DNA of 64,000 bases from Ipomoea triloba (GCF_003576645.1 NC_044920.1:5992689-6056688), one strand, 5' to 3'; numbered from the stretch's first letter, positions 21,701-34,013 are shown. Made by a program: numbers and translations. The notes: generated by a model from the sequence alone, not told the origin.

Positions 21701-24506
21701 CAAACTTTGGCCAAAATTTTAAATTTTATTCTATCAGTAATAAGTTGTATTTTATAGTATGAAATTCATATATAATTATTACAATACCTATCATAAGTAA
21801 TGGTTTATTTTTAATTGAAGTTGATATTAATTTTTTTACAATAAGTATTACAATTTTTTTCTTAAGTAACATTGCACATATATGTATTACAATATTTATA
21901 TTAAGTTAGGCGGCTGGCCGGCTGGGCCATTTAGGCGCTGACCGCCTAGTCGACCAATTAACTATTATTATTTTTTAAATGACTATTTCGCTCAAAACGA
22001 TAACGATATCGTTTTGAGCGAAATAACACTAAATTGTTCAAATCCTATATGTTTTTAGGTTAATATTTAATATTTTAATATTAACTATTAAACTATTAAA
22101 TAGTTTATAATTATTAGTCTTAAAAATTAAAAAAAAATTTAAGTAACATGGGGCACCGCTTAAGCACCCTAGGGCGGAGGAGTGCCTAGCCATTTTTTTA
22201 ACCACAGATTACAAATTGATTTTATTTGAGCTGCAGGCAAAACAGTGTTAGCTAAAAGCATTTATGAAGATAAATCAATCAAGGATCACTTTGACAAATG
22301 TGCATGGGTTGTGATATCACAACATCACAATAAGGAACAAATGCTTTCGCGTCTTCTCAAATCACTGGTCCAAGAGCAACCGCAGTATGATTCAGATGAC
22401 ATAGAACATCAGATCTACCATCTTCTGAAGCGTAGCAGGTATCTAATTGTGATGGATGATGTGTGGAGCATTGATGCTTGGAATGATGTGCAGCGTTGCT
22501 TTCCAAATGATAATAATGGAAGTCGAGTATTATTGACAACTCGCCTGAAATATGTGGCCCAGGCTGCAGCAACTACTGACAACCCCAATAACTGTTACCG
22601 GATGCGTTTCTTTAACTCAGAGGAGAGTTGGGATTTGTTTAATAAGAAGAAGTTTTTGGTAGAAATTTCAAACCAGGTGGAGTTTGAGATGATTGGAAAA
22701 AAAGTTGTTGAGAAATGTTATGGATTACCTCTGGCAGTAGATGTTGCAGCAGGGCTCTTTTCCAAACTAGCAACGCTAGAAGAATGGAAGAACGTCGAGA
22801 AGGCTATAGATTCTCTGGAGAGAAAACCTATTGCTGAACGTTGCGCAGATATACTGGCTTTGAGCTACAACCATTTGCCTCACTACCTGAAATCCTGCTT
22901 TTTGTATTTTGGATTTTTCCCAAAAAACTATCCTCTCATTGCGAAGAAACTTGTCAAGTTTTGGATTGTTGAAGGATTTGTGAAGGAAGGGGAGGATGAA
23001 ATAGTAGTGGGCGAAAAGCATTTACATGAACTCATAGACAGAAATCTAGTTCTTGTGGGGGACAGAAAAAGTTCATATGGAACAATTGGAACATGTATGG
23101 TCCATGATCTGCTCCATGACTTGTCCATAAGAGAAGCTCAAAAAGAGAATCTTCTGTATGTGGTTGGTGACAGAGAAATGGCTTCTTCTCGCCAACGTTG
23201 GATAACAGCACGGAAAGAGAGTTACAGTGATCCTTCTCTTTATGCTCGTTTCAGAAACTGTCGTTCCTTTATCTATTTTGAGGAAGATAAAGAAGCAATA
23301 AAACTAATGAAACGTGGTGTTTTTAAACAAACACTTGGATCAAGGAAACACATCTCGGATCTTCTAAAAGTGTCTTCGAAGCTAAAGCTGCTAAGAGTAC
23401 TGGAGATGTCTTCATTTGAATGCATACACGAGCTGGACAGTCTAAGCAATTGGATTGCAGATCTTGTTCATTTGCGCCACCTTTCTCTCATCATTGGCTT
23501 TCCTCTAACCAATTTCCCTATATCAAAAGCTAGAAATCTACATAGCCTTAGGCTTTCAGCTGGTTATCAGGGTATGAAAGATCCATTCCCACCCTTCATT
23601 CTTGATGAGTTGCCACAACTAAGATACCTTAAATGTTGGCCTAGTTGTGAGCTATTTCCTCCCACGTTTGTCCATGAAAACTTGCACAGTGTTTCGTCAA
23701 TAAGCCCGGTTCAGTGCTTGCAGGAAGTCTTTGCCAAGATTCCAAAGTTGAGGAAACTAAGCATTACAGGTGAAAGATTTTATTTCATACTGTATGGTGA
23801 GAACCTTGCCTTTCTTCCTCAGCTCGAGTCACTAAGCATTGATTTTCAAGGTTTTAATGCTTTTCAAACGATTCATACACCTACCAGTTCTGTTGATAAT
23901 ATAGCTTCTTTGCATGGCCTTAAGAAGTTGAAGCTTATGTGTACTGAGATCTCGTGGAAGGATGTGAATCTTCTTACAAAGTTGCCTAAGCTCGAGGTAC
24001 TCAAACTCATTTTTCAAGCATGTGTAGGAAGAGAGTGGAAGTTGGAGGATGAGGAGGAAGAATATGTTTTCTGTTCATTGAAGTATTTGTTCATTGATTA
24101 CTCTAGTCTTGTGGAATGGGAAGCTACATATGTGAATTTTCCAATACTAGAGCGCCTACTCCTTTCGAGGTGTTTTAACTTGAAAGAGATTCCGAGTGAC
24201 TTTGAAGGCATTACCACACTACAGTTGATTGAAATAATGGGTTGTCTCTCTTCGGTTGAGGATTCTGCCCGGGAAATTGAGGAAGGGCAACGCGACTCTG
24301 GAAATGACATGATACAAGTGGTGGTTCACAAAATGCCTTCTAATATTGATGCAGGTCTCTCTCTCTCTCTCATTTAGTTTCATAAGGTTGCACTCTCTTA
24401 TTGTATTGTTGATTACTTGTATTTTCCCTTCTTAACAAAACTGTTGATGTCAGAAATCTCTGATCCTAATGAAGAAGGACCATCCAGAGAAGAAGAAGAT
24501 TCTTAA
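18791..24506 (+). CDS. CC-NB-ARC-LRR immune receptor, R1A-like, three exons
   Basis: Intracellular NLR of plant effector-triggered immunity. Exons 18791-19478, 22237-24354 and 24454-24506 have GT-AG junctions and join in frame to 952 codons. The coiled-coil region (about 1-145) has an EDVID-like AEDDIESEL; residues 151-192 are a threefold 14-residue SHASEPASDEPPEE repeat. NB-ARC shows the P-loop GMGGIGKT (225-232), kinase-2 LIVMDDVW (DD 303-304), GSRVLLTTR, GLPLA (392-396) and MVHD (517-520). LRRs follow to the acidic C-terminus. Intron 1 splits the glycine before the P-loop lysine. The start at 18791 is preferred over an in-frame ATG at 18746 because MAHVAVASL matches the R1A-type N-terminus. 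Core motifs are intact, so it may be functional; the pathogen recognised is unknown. Confidence 0.9.
19241..19366 (+). repeat. Three 42-bp tandem units inside NLR exon 1
   Basis: Units start at 19241, 19283 and 19325; the first two are identical and the third differs at one base (P to L). They code an acidic Ser/Pro/Glu linker between the coiled coil and NB-ARC. The 42-bp period equals that of many suspected assembly duplications in the window, so the copy number in the real gene is uncertain. Confidence 0.85.
19666..20093. mobile_element. Foldback/MITE in NLR intron 1
   Basis: Two diverged arms of about 200 bp are inverted copies; the ends are GAGTAAATT and AATTTACTC. The repeated phrase GGACCAAATTGGTGAAATCA and its complement occur several times. 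Transcribed as part of the intron it could form a long imperfect hairpin. Confidence 0.7.
20336..20658 (-). mobile_element. Short Helitron-like element in NLR intron 1
   Basis: On the minus strand the 3' end has the hairpin CGCGCATCGCGC then TTTACAAAATACTAG, next to host T, like the Helitron end at 14088. The 5' end TCCTACTATATTC at 20658 is a guess: the neighbouring base is A, not the expected T. Confidence 0.45.
20791..21050 (-). mobile_element. Stowaway-like MITE in NLR intron 1
   Basis: Its start TTCCATTTTATCTGTCCTAC and its end AGTCAAGTCTCGTTAACC match the reverse complement of the MITE at 11989-12240. Terminal bases are decayed; limits are approximate. Confidence 0.6.
21903..22195. mobile_element. 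GC-rich-ended MITE with central 18-bp palindrome, NLR intron 1
   Basis: AGGCGGCTGGCCGG...AGGCGCTGACCGCC at the left and GGCACCGCTTAAGC...GGAGTGCCTAGCC at the right stand out from the AT-rich intron and resemble AGGCGCCTAGG-type termini of plant MITEs. Between them 21984-22001 and 22008-22025 are perfect inverted copies with a 6-nt loop. The right edge is only about 40 bp from the exon 2 acceptor. Confidence 0.45.
24355..24453 (+). other. NLR intron 2
   Basis: GTCTCTCTCT donor after GATGCAG and TTGATGTCAG acceptor. Splicing adds 17 acidic residues (ISDPNEEGPS then REEEDS). If retained, the frame stops at 24375-24377 with AGLSLSLI, giving a 942-residue protein. Confidence 0.7.
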
Positions 24507-25130
24507 TTAAGCTCTTTGTTATATGTTGGAGGCAAACTTAATAAGGCAAGTGGTATTGTATATAAATACTAGTTTGTGTTAGTTATTTTATATAATTTTG
24601 TTTTTCAACTTAAATCCAGATGCTGAAGGAAGTGTTTGCTTATATGGTGGATGCATTGATTGGCTTTCATGCATGTTCAAAGGCTTCATGAGCTAGCATA
24701 TATGGTGTGTAATATATTACAGGGGTAACTGTATCTGTCTGTTTCTATAATTTGTATATTTATTCCTAGAGTGGTGAATAATGGAAACTCACATTGACAT
24801 GTGTTTTTCCACTTAGCTTGCTTGGTTTTGTTTGGTAAGTAATAATGGTGAGATGGTGTGGTTCAAGTTGTATGTATGAGTATATATGTATTATGATATT
24901 ATGAAGTGGAATATCTGTGAGTGCAATGGCTGTGGTTTTTTATTGACATTTGGGACTTGGATTTCAAATGAGAAGTCAATTTTTCAAATTTATGTTTTAA
25001 TATAGCATTAATGTCACTATTGGTTGCAAATTATTCTATGGACGCAAGGTGGCCCGGGTTCAAAATACACAATTTATATACTTAATGTTCATAATTTATA
25101 TACTGAATGTTCATAATTTACATACCTTGC
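24507..25130 (+). other. Probable NLR 3' UTR and downstream sequence
   Basis: Non-coding sequence after the stop. Direct repeats of AATTTATATACTGAATGTTC lie at 25070-25130. The polyadenylation site cannot be fixed by eye. Confidence 0.4.
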
Positions 25131-25204
25131 AAGGTTGACCGATTTCGTCGCTAATCACTTTAACGACGAAAATTTTTGTCGCTATTTTCACGTTTTTTGT
25201 AGTG
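25131..25204 (-). mobile_element. Isolated CACTA-type terminus
   Basis: Minus strand starts CACTACAAAAAACGTGAAAA at 25204, followed by GCGACAAAAA and GTCGTTAAAGTG subterminal repeats, typical of En/Spm-type ends. No partner end was found nearby, so it is a fragment. Confidence 0.55.
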
Positions 25205-25810
25205 GCAATTTACATTATGAATGTTCACAATTTGAATTGTAAGCATTCAGTATGTAAATTGTGATGAGGTTTTCATGTTATCACAGTTCCTCGTCATAAT
25301 TTTGAAATTGACTGCTTAAATTTTTTTGAGAATTAATTTCTTTTTCTTTTTGGGGTCAGTGTTGGTCATTCATTACCATTTCTATCCAATTGGAGTTAAG
25401 ACCTCGGGTAGAATTGTAATATCCATTTCATTATTTTTTTTGGTACTACTGACTCTGTTACAATGTAATATTCATTTCACTATTCTTTTAGTCCTAACTA
25501 GTAATTTATCTATGTAATATATGAAGACAAAAATTAAAAATTTTTAAATAAATCAAAACTTAAATGCATTTTATTATTTAAATTGAAACATTTGTATATT
25601 ACACTTTAGATATTTAAAAATATAAATATACGAACTAATATTTTAATTCCCAGTTGTTTTGGAACATGCAATCGTGATAGTAAATTTTTGCATATACATA
25701 TTTCAAATCTATACACACTTACCAAAAATGTGACTATTTCAGGAGACAGATTTGTATTAATGCATTATCTATGTATTGCTGAAAAACTTTTATATACTTT
25801 CAATTGTTTC
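25205..25810. other. Intergenic sequence, nothing recognised
   Basis: AT-rich, no gene supported. Confidence 0.5.
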
Positions 25811-26529
25811 TGTTATAAGTATATATTAATATGGACATTATATTGTAACGGACGTAACGGTCCAGTAATTAAGTATGTCATTATTGTATGTATTCATTGT
25901 TGTACTGTATATATAGTTCTCATATGTTGTAATAGAGGTCTAATGATTAGATGAATAAGAATATTCTCCCATTCTTCTTGTCTCAATTCTCTTTTGTTGT
26001 TATAGTAGCTTATACATTTCCTGCAAATTTACCATCCACCGGTTAAGAGCTAAAGGCCAACAGGCACAACAAATCTTTTCCAAGTGAACGGTACAAATTT
26101 CATATTTTTCGAATAGGCAATTTTTTATAATTGCTAAACTACGCATTTCGTATATGTTCTTGTATATGCAATTCTTAGGGCTTTAATTGCCTAAACTATA
26201 CTATTTGCTTCAAATTGCATATTTACTTGATCTGTATCTCTTTACATATTCTGGTAGTAAATGTATGCTGAGATTTATATGTGATTATGCACGTTTTTTT
26301 TCAGGCATGTATGCTATTCATATGTTTTCTACAGCAAGCAGTAAGAAAATAGGGCATATCCTGGACTAACAAGATAACAGCAAACATTCGGAGTTGCGTC
26401 ATTTTTTTAGTATATATAATTGTTTTTATATATACATATGTATATATTCACAGAAATTTTCTGCATATCAAATATCAAATACATTTGTTTTGATTGATAC
26501 TCGCTAAAAAATAAAAATTCGAATCAAAA

Positions 26530-27219
26530 CCTGTTCGCCGTTTTTTTTTGGACTCTGGGTTGGTGTTGATGGCCGGTGACGATGGCGTGCATGGCGGCGA
26601 ATGCGATCGGAGATGCGACGGATTCTCTGCACTCTGTCCGATCTGCGGCGGCTCAGCACGGCTATGGCGGCGAGTGGCGGTGGTCGACGCTCCGCGACGG
26701 CGCTGGATTTCCGGCGAGTGGCTGTGGTCAACGCTCTGGGGCGGCGCAGATAATGGTGAAGTCGGCCAATTTCCCTCCGGCCTCTTTTATCGTTTTGGTG
26801 AAGTCGGCCAATTTCCCTCCGGCCTCTTTTATCGTTTTTTTTTGGACTGCGTTTTTCCCCTTTCCGATTTTTCAATTTTCCCGATCGTCTCTCTCACTTT
26901 TTCTCCGTTGATCTTGAATCGAACGGCAAGTAGGCAACCAACCCTCCGGCAGAGGGCCGCCCGGCGTGTCAGCGGCGGTAGTTTACGACGATTGGCGACT
27001 CATGTCCGGTCTGATCGGCGATGGGTATGGTGGTGTTGGCTCCGGCTTATCTGCTTCGCGTCTCTCCCACTCCCTCGCGTTTTTTTTTTACTGGCTACTA
27101 GGTTTCTTTTGCAGACATTTGCATATGTTCATATGCTTTCTTGGGCCGGGTTTGGCCCATTTTTTGGCCAAAACCTGGTCCATTTTCAAATTAACTACAA
27201 GTTATGCCTATTTTGTTGA
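26530..27219 (+). other. GC-rich leader with an unassigned open frame
   Basis: An open frame 26548-27219 (223 codons) starts MDSGLVLMAGDDG and has Cys and Arg-rich content. I do not recognise it. It includes the 14-residue GEVGQFPSGLFYRF twice, caused by a 42-bp tandem copy at 26752-26835 that is single in the other assembled version (28570 onward). The frame may be chance in GC-rich DNA or a captured gene piece. Confidence 0.3.
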
Positions 27220-30200
27220 TATCTTTTCAATGGGCCAATTTTATTTTTTTTTTTGTGGTGAAGAAGATAAGCATTCTTAATGGGCCGGAACTTGAATATG
27301 GGTCACGATCCATTATTTAAAAGAATTTTTTTTTCTTTTAAGTTCCTTCTCCTATTTTTATTTGGGCTTACCTATTTTTCAAATGTTGGGCTATCTGATT
27401 TTGGTTACGAGAATCATTGATTTGGTTTCAAAATGCCATTCAAATAGTTCTTTGAATTTATTATTTATGCTCCTAAATTAAATTGCTAGTTTGTGCAATT
27501 TATTTGGCTGACATGATTTTATGAGTTCATATGCATATTCTGTCATATTTGCATAATATATAATTTCTTTATGCAAATAATAAGTGGACTCTAGTTTTTA
27601 GCCAGCCATAGTATATAGATTTTTTTGAAAGATCTAGATCTTGGTTGTTATCTCCAAAATATGAATTTACCAATCTTATTTTGGACAGGAGCATGTTTTT
27701 AACATAAGCCCTTGAAATTGGTATTTATCTCAATCCCATATCCTGTCGATAGTGCTATAAAAATTCCTGAAGGATTGCTTTTGACTACAAATATCATTGG
27801 TCTTTTCTAAGTCACAATTTGGCTGATTTAACTTTAGATTTCAAGGTTTTCAGTCGGTAACTGACTTAATCAGCTATACACAATTGTGTCCCAAACTTAA
27901 GTTATTCAATTAGTTGAGGACAACTTCATATAACTTTTAGCCCAACAGCAAAGTATGTTTCACGTGTGGATATAAAAGGCACTGTTCACGTGTGTGCCAC
28001 ACCCCGAAGCGTCTTGCTGAAACCTAAGCGAGCAGCTCAATGTTGAACTCGACCAAGTTGCTTTGCCTGAAGCAAATGCTCTTGTTTGGTCATATTGATG
28101 ATATAAATACCTTATCATCTATATCTATCCTAGAAGTGATAGGCTTTTCTTCTATACATTACAATAGTAATTCTATTGCAAGATGTTCAATATTTTGATC
28201 AAGTGCTTGCTCTATGTTAAGTTGATGATCACTATCCCTCAAAGGTGATAGTTCATCCCAATATGAATGATCATCAGTAAGATCATTTTGGTAATAAATA
28301 GATGCATCTTTTCAACTATATTCTCTCGATGTTTTATACATCTGAGTCAAACCACATTATCCACATCATCTTATACGACATTCATTGCTTTAATTTTCTT
28401 AAAGCTATTTTGGCACTCTTAAGAAATCATACCATACTTATGAGTATCATTTAGTTTGTCAAAATGTCGTGATAAGACCCAACCAGGTATTGATGATTTT
28501 GGGGACATCATACTTGATATATTTTCAAATCTAGCTCACTGCATATCAGTATCANGGCGGCGCAGATAATGGTGAAGTCGGCCAATTTCCCTCCGGCCTC
28601 TTTTATCGTTTTTTTTTGGACTGCGTTTTTCCCCTTTCCGATTTTTCAATTTTCCCGATCGTCTCTCTCACTTTTTCTCCGTTGATCTTGAATCGAACGG
28701 CAAGTAGGCAACCAACCCTCCGGCAGAGGGCCGCCCGGCGTGTCAGCGGCGGTAGTTTACGACGATTGGCGACTCATGTCCGGTCTGATCGGCGATGGGT
28801 ATGGTGGTGTTGGCTCCGGCTTATCTGCTTCGCGTCTCTCCCACTCCCTCGCGTTTTTTTTTTACTGGCTACTAGGTTTCTTTTGCAGACATTTGCATAT
28901 GTTCATATGCTTTCTTGGGCCGGGTTTGGCCCATTTTTTGGCCAAAACCTGGTCCATTTTCAAATTAACTACAAGTTATGCCTATTTTGTTGATATCTTT
29001 TCAATGGGCCAATTTTATTTTTTTTTTTGTGGTGAAGAAGATAAGCATTCTTAATGGGCCGGAACTTGAATATGGGTCACGATCCATTATTTAAAAGAAT
29101 TTTTTTTTCTTTTAAGTTCCTTCTCCTATTTTTATTTGGGCTTACCTATTTTTCAAATGTTGGGCTATCTGATTTTGGTTACGAGAATCATTGATTTGGT
29201 TTCAAAATGCCATTCAAATAGTTCTTTGAATTTATTATTTATGCTCCTAAATTAAATTGCTAGTTTGTGCAATTTATTTGGCTGACATGATTTTATGAGT
29301 TCATATGCATATTCTGTCATATTTGCATAATATATAATTTCTTTATGCAAATAATAAGTGGACTCTAGTTTTTAGCCAGCCATAGTATATAGATTTTTTT
29401 GAAAGATCTAGATCTTGGTTGTTATCTCCAAAATATGAATTTACCAATCTTATTTTGGACAGGAGCATGTTTTTAACATAAGCCCTTGAAATTGGTATTT
29501 ATCTCAATCCCATATCCTGTCGATAGTGCTATAAAAATTCCTGAAGGATTGCTTTTGACTACAAATATCATTGGTCTTTTCTAAGTCACAATTTGGCTGA
29601 TTTAACTTTAGATTTCAAGGTTTTCAGTCGGTAACTGACTTAATCAGCTATACACAATTGTGTCCCAAACTTAAGTTATTCAATTAGTTGAGGACAACTT
29701 CATATAACTTTTAGCCCAACAGCAAAGTATGTTTCACGTGTGGATATAAAAGGCACTGTTCACGTGTGTGCCACACCCCGAAGCGTCTTGCTGAAACCTA
29801 AGCGAGCAGCTCAATGTTGAACTCGACCAAGTTGCTTTGCCTGAAGCAAATGCTCTTGTTTGGTCATATTGATGATATAAATACCTTATCATCTATATCT
29901 ATCCTAGAAGTGATAGGCTTTTCTTCTATACATTACAATAGTAATTCTATTGCAAGATGTTCAATATTTTGATCAAGTGCTTGCTCTATGTTAAGTTGAT
30001 GATCACTATCCCTCAAAGGTGATAGTTCATCCCAATATGAATGATCATCAGTAAGATCATTTTGGTAATAAATAGATGCATCTTTTCAACTATATTCTCT
30101 CGATGTTTTATACATCTGAGTCAAACCACATTATCCACATCATCTTATACGACATTCATTGCTTTAATTTTCTTAAAGCTATTTTGGCACTCTTAAGAAA

Positions 30201-30328
30201 TCATACCATACTTATGAGTATCATTTAGTTTGTCAAAATGTCGTGATAAGACCCAACCAGGTATTGATGATTTTGGGGACATCATACTTGATATATTTTC
30301 AAATCTAGCTCACTGCATATCAGTATCA
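26740..30328. repeat. Direct duplication of about 1.8 kb around an N
   Basis: 26740-28554 and 28556-30328 match throughout except for one 42-bp tandem unit present only in the first copy (1815 versus 1773 bp). The N at 28555 lies exactly at the junction. Confidence 0.9.
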
Positions 30329-31079
30329 ATCCCCCCTACAACCTAGTACGTATAAACATTTCCCATTCTGCGTTGATATTCTTAGTATGCGGTCCAATTA
30401 TTATATCACCAACAGTTGTGTCTCTTTATGAGCTCGAATCAATAGATACGCTGACTGCATACTGAAGATCTATTTCACGGCATTAGGGGGAGATATACCC
30501 AAATTGAAATGCCGAGAAAACCATGAAATGGAATGATCTTCATTATAATCCACGTACTAATAAAATTGAACTAGAAGTTTAGAAGATAATCTATTTTGCA
30601 ATATTAGCAAATAATCTGCCAAATATATATACCGATAATGTATATATACACTGATCATGTTGATCAGAAAAGAGTGACAATGTCCCATATATAATCCGCA
30701 AATTGGACCAAATAATATATATCTCGATACTCCTTAGCTTGACGCTAGTAGTGTAAGGAGATCTATCGTTGTAAGAGATATAAAACCTAATACTAGATCT
30801 AGTAAAGAAGCATTGTCACTCTTGTCCTAAAAAGAATTATGTCCTGAAGACATTTGTCCAGAAGACGAAAACCCTAGTAAGGTGCACCAAACAAACATAA
30901 TACTAGGGATACGGAACAATCAGATCTTATACTGGGAAATGTTAACGATCTGATTAAAAATTGTCATGATTTTGGGAGAAAATTTTAAAACTGTGGACAA
31001 CACACGCCTATATAATTGCTCATTTAAATAAACTGGATCCAGGTGAGATGCTAGAAGCATCCTCATTATTTAATATTTA

Positions 31080-32200
31080 AAGGAGCAATTAAGGCAGAGC
31101 TCGACTCGCTAAAACAGATTCTCTTGACAATACATACACCATTGAATAATAACTCTGTTGGTTACAAATGGATGTTTGTACGAAAGAGAAATGAAAACAA
31201 TAAGGTGATATAATAGCGAGTGTTTGTAGCATATGGGTTAACGCAGAAATCTTTGATTAATTTTAATCAAATCTCCCATATACGATGACATTAAGTTCCG
31301 CTATACAAGATAATTGGCAGTACAAACTTAGATATGCAACTAATAAACGTCATGACCATATGACAATAAGGTCTTTGGACAATATGATCTTTATATGACC
31401 TTAGCACAGATCATAATTAACTGAGTAATTCTCCTTTTTTAAGAAGGAATTATGTGTCATTATGAATTCGTTAAAGGATTACGAATGAAGTTATTACCCT
31501 CATTTAGAAGGGATAATATGTACCATAAGTGTTCTTTATTGAATTGTAAATGAGCATAGAATTACTAATTTGATCCTCAATGGATTTATAATTCTCAAAA
31601 TAATATTACAACATATTTGTTGTTGAAGTACAAAGGCTTTACTTAATAGTAAAGCAATTAACTAAGTAATTACAAAGGCTTTACTTAATAGTAAAGCAAT
31701 TAACTAAGTAATTTTCTCCTGAAGCAGGAAAATGTAAAAATCAAGATAATACCGTTAGTACCTATTGAGAGGCTACTAATCATTATCTCAACATATGTTG
31801 TGTTATAAACATCATAAAGAGTTTAATGGTATTAGCTCTAAAAATGAAATGAATCATAAAGAGTTTAATGGTATTAGCTCTAAAAATGAAATGAAAGGAC
31901 TTGGTAAACCAAGTATCACCTCGACCTGCAAATCGAGTATTTCCTTGAAAGGAATTTATATACCAATTTTTAGAAAGATGTCTTCAACGCATTTCATATA
32001 GATAAGTATGATTGACTTATCATACTAACGGTTATATCTCTTGAAGAAGATAAGGAACCGTTTAGACCCAAAAATGATATTGAGGACACTTTAGGACCTG
32101 AAATCCATTTCTTCATTATTATTGGAATACTACGGAAGAACCAGAAGTTCTATGATCATATTTTGATTGACATTGTCCTTACAATGAAATCAACTATAGT
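31080..32200 (+). pseudogene. Copia reverse transcriptase remnant
   Basis: Broken frames still read AIKAELDSL and VGYKWMFVRKRNENNKV (31084-31210), then AVQT and SLDN-type residues (31290-31400), and later EEDKEPFRPKNDIEDTLGPE (32045-32100). These match in order the conserved copia RT segments (VGYKWVFVRKRN, FRYLISLAV, DPFRP). Many stops and frameshifts interrupt it, so no active enzyme is possible. Two 42-bp tandem copies at 31631 and 31811 add to the disruption and may be artefacts. Confidence 0.8.
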
Positions 32201-32639
32201 TTCTAATGCCCTAATTATCCTCTAGTATCTCCAATTTAAAATTTGTGGGACAAACCAATGTGTGTTTTTCTCATAGATCACTTGGTAATGATTGCCTTTG
32301 ATCTCCATTCCAAGTTAGTTATGTGTGTACGTTCTATCTCCACTGACTTATGGGAGAATAATAAAAGTGTGTTTTTAAGTAGGTATAGTTAAGGAATATT
32401 GATTATATTCAACCTACATAGGCTCCAGAAGAGTCACGAGATCATTGTATAAAATGTTAACTTATAGTGACAATCTTGAAGATTGTCATATCATCTCCTC
32501 TACGTTCCTTTTGAAACAGTTATTCTATTTTAAGCAATGTAGAAATCGAAGATTATTATCTTCAGGGGGAGATGTGGACTACATTTACTTAAATCAACCC
32601 TGAAGATTGGGTGGGTCCTAAAAGGACCAACAATTATAC

Positions 32640-33410
32640 TCTTTTGCAATCTATATACCATGTACTCTTTTCCTCACTAGATTTTTCCCATTGGATTTTT
32701 CTAGTGTGGTTTTAACGAGGCATGAGTATAATATAATAAACGGGGAGAAAGTTGCAAATAAATACTTAAATAGACGAACCTCGAAATCCTAAAGATTATG
32801 CCCTGAAGGCTTATGATTGCACTCTTTTTCCCTGGCTTATGATTGTACTCTTTTTCCCTTAACTAAGTTTTTCCCACCGGGTTTTCTTAGTCTAAGGTTT
32901 TTAACGAGGCAATCAGAAAGGCTGTTGTCTTCAGGGGGAGCAACAACATACACAGAGATTATTGGTCCAAAAGACCACCAACTCTTGCAAATCCTGAAGA
33001 TTAAACGCAACAAAGACCACCAACTCTTGCAAATCCTGAAGATTAAACGCAACAAGTTATGGTTGTACTCTTTTCCCCTGAAGATTAAACGCAACAAGTT
33101 ATGGTTGTACTCTTTTCCCTTAACTAAGTTTTTTCCCACTAGGTTTTCTTAGTGTAAGGTTTTAATGAGGCAACTAGGACTATATATGAGTTTATAAATA
33201 TCATGTACTCTTTTCTTCAACTAAGTTTTTCCCATGTGGTTTTCTTAGTGAAGTTTTTACAACTAAGTTTTTCCCATGTGGTTTTCTTAGTGAAGTTTTT
33301 AACGAGGCATGAAAGTATTTGAATATACCATTCATATACCTTGTACTCTTTTTCTTGTCTAGGTTTTTCCCACAGAGTTTTCCTAGCGAGCTTTTAATGA
33401 GGCAAGATCA
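32640..33410 (+). repeat. Repeated 3' region of the copia element
   Basis: Six or so copies of a unit reading GTACTCTTTTTCCCT, AACTAAGTTTTTCCCA, GGTTTTCTTAGT and TTTTAACGAGGCA. Such repeated ACTAAGTTTTTCCCACTGGG units upstream of the 3' purine tract are characteristic of many plant copia elements. Exact 42-bp duplications at 32970, 33036 and 33218 are superimposed. Confidence 0.75.
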
Positions 33411-33977
33411 TGGACAAATAATGTCCAAGGGGGAGTGTTATAAGTATATATTAATATGGACATTATATTGTAACGGACGTAACGGTCCAGTAATTAAGTA
33501 TGTCATTATTGTATGTATTCATTGTTGTACTGTATATATATAAGCTCTCATATGTTGTAATAGAGGTCTAATGATCAGATGAATAAGAATATTCTCCCAT
33601 TCTTCTTGTCTCAATTCTCTTTTGTTGTTATAGTAGCTTATACATTTCCTGCAAATTTACCATCCACCGGTTAAGAGCTAAAGGCCAACAGGCACAACAA
33701 ATCTTTTCCAACAGTTTCATAATTATCATAAATTTTATATATTTATGACTCTATTTGGTAGAGCTTATTTTAAGGTACAAATAAGTTATAAGTTCTATTT
33801 GGTAAAATATGAAGAGTTTAAAATAATGCTCCAAGCATCCTTATCAATGAATAATGTGGGGATATTGGTACAGTAGAAGCCTAGGTGGAAGAGAGATGTA
33901 TAAGGAAAGAGAAAAAAAAAATTACTCCTGCAAGATGGAGTTATTGGTACAATGTTTCTGTACCAAACAAATGCCAT

Positions 33978-34013
33978 GCTTGTTGCGCCTGACGCGCGTC
34001 AGGCGCAACAAGC
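33978..34013. repeat. Perfect 36-bp palindrome
   Basis: Arm GCTTGTTGCGCCTGACGC is followed directly by its exact reverse complement, with no loop. A partial third copy of GCGCCTGAC follows at 34023. It is GC-rich within AT-rich DNA. Confidence 0.85.

Larger units (their letters stand above)
25811..33713 (+). mobile_element. Decayed Ty1/copia retrotransposon with 5-bp target duplication
   Basis: LTRs at 25811-26083 and 33436-33713 begin TGTTATAAGTATATATTAA and share nearly the whole sequence, including GGTTAAGAGCTAAAGGCC. GTTTC at 25806-25810 and 33714-33718 is the target duplication. A purine tract AAGGGGGAG precedes the 3' LTR. The 5' LTR lacks the final CA and a normal primer site does not follow, so this end was altered. 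The body contains a GC-rich leader, an assembly-duplicated block around the N at 28555, and a wrecked reverse transcriptase. True length is probably about 1.8 kb shorter than shown. Confidence 0.85.

Noticed and set aside
22245..24377. Separate gene starting within exon 2
   Set aside because: It begins in the middle of the P-loop; joining to exon 1 restores GMGGIGKTVLAK with proper GT-AG sites and frame.
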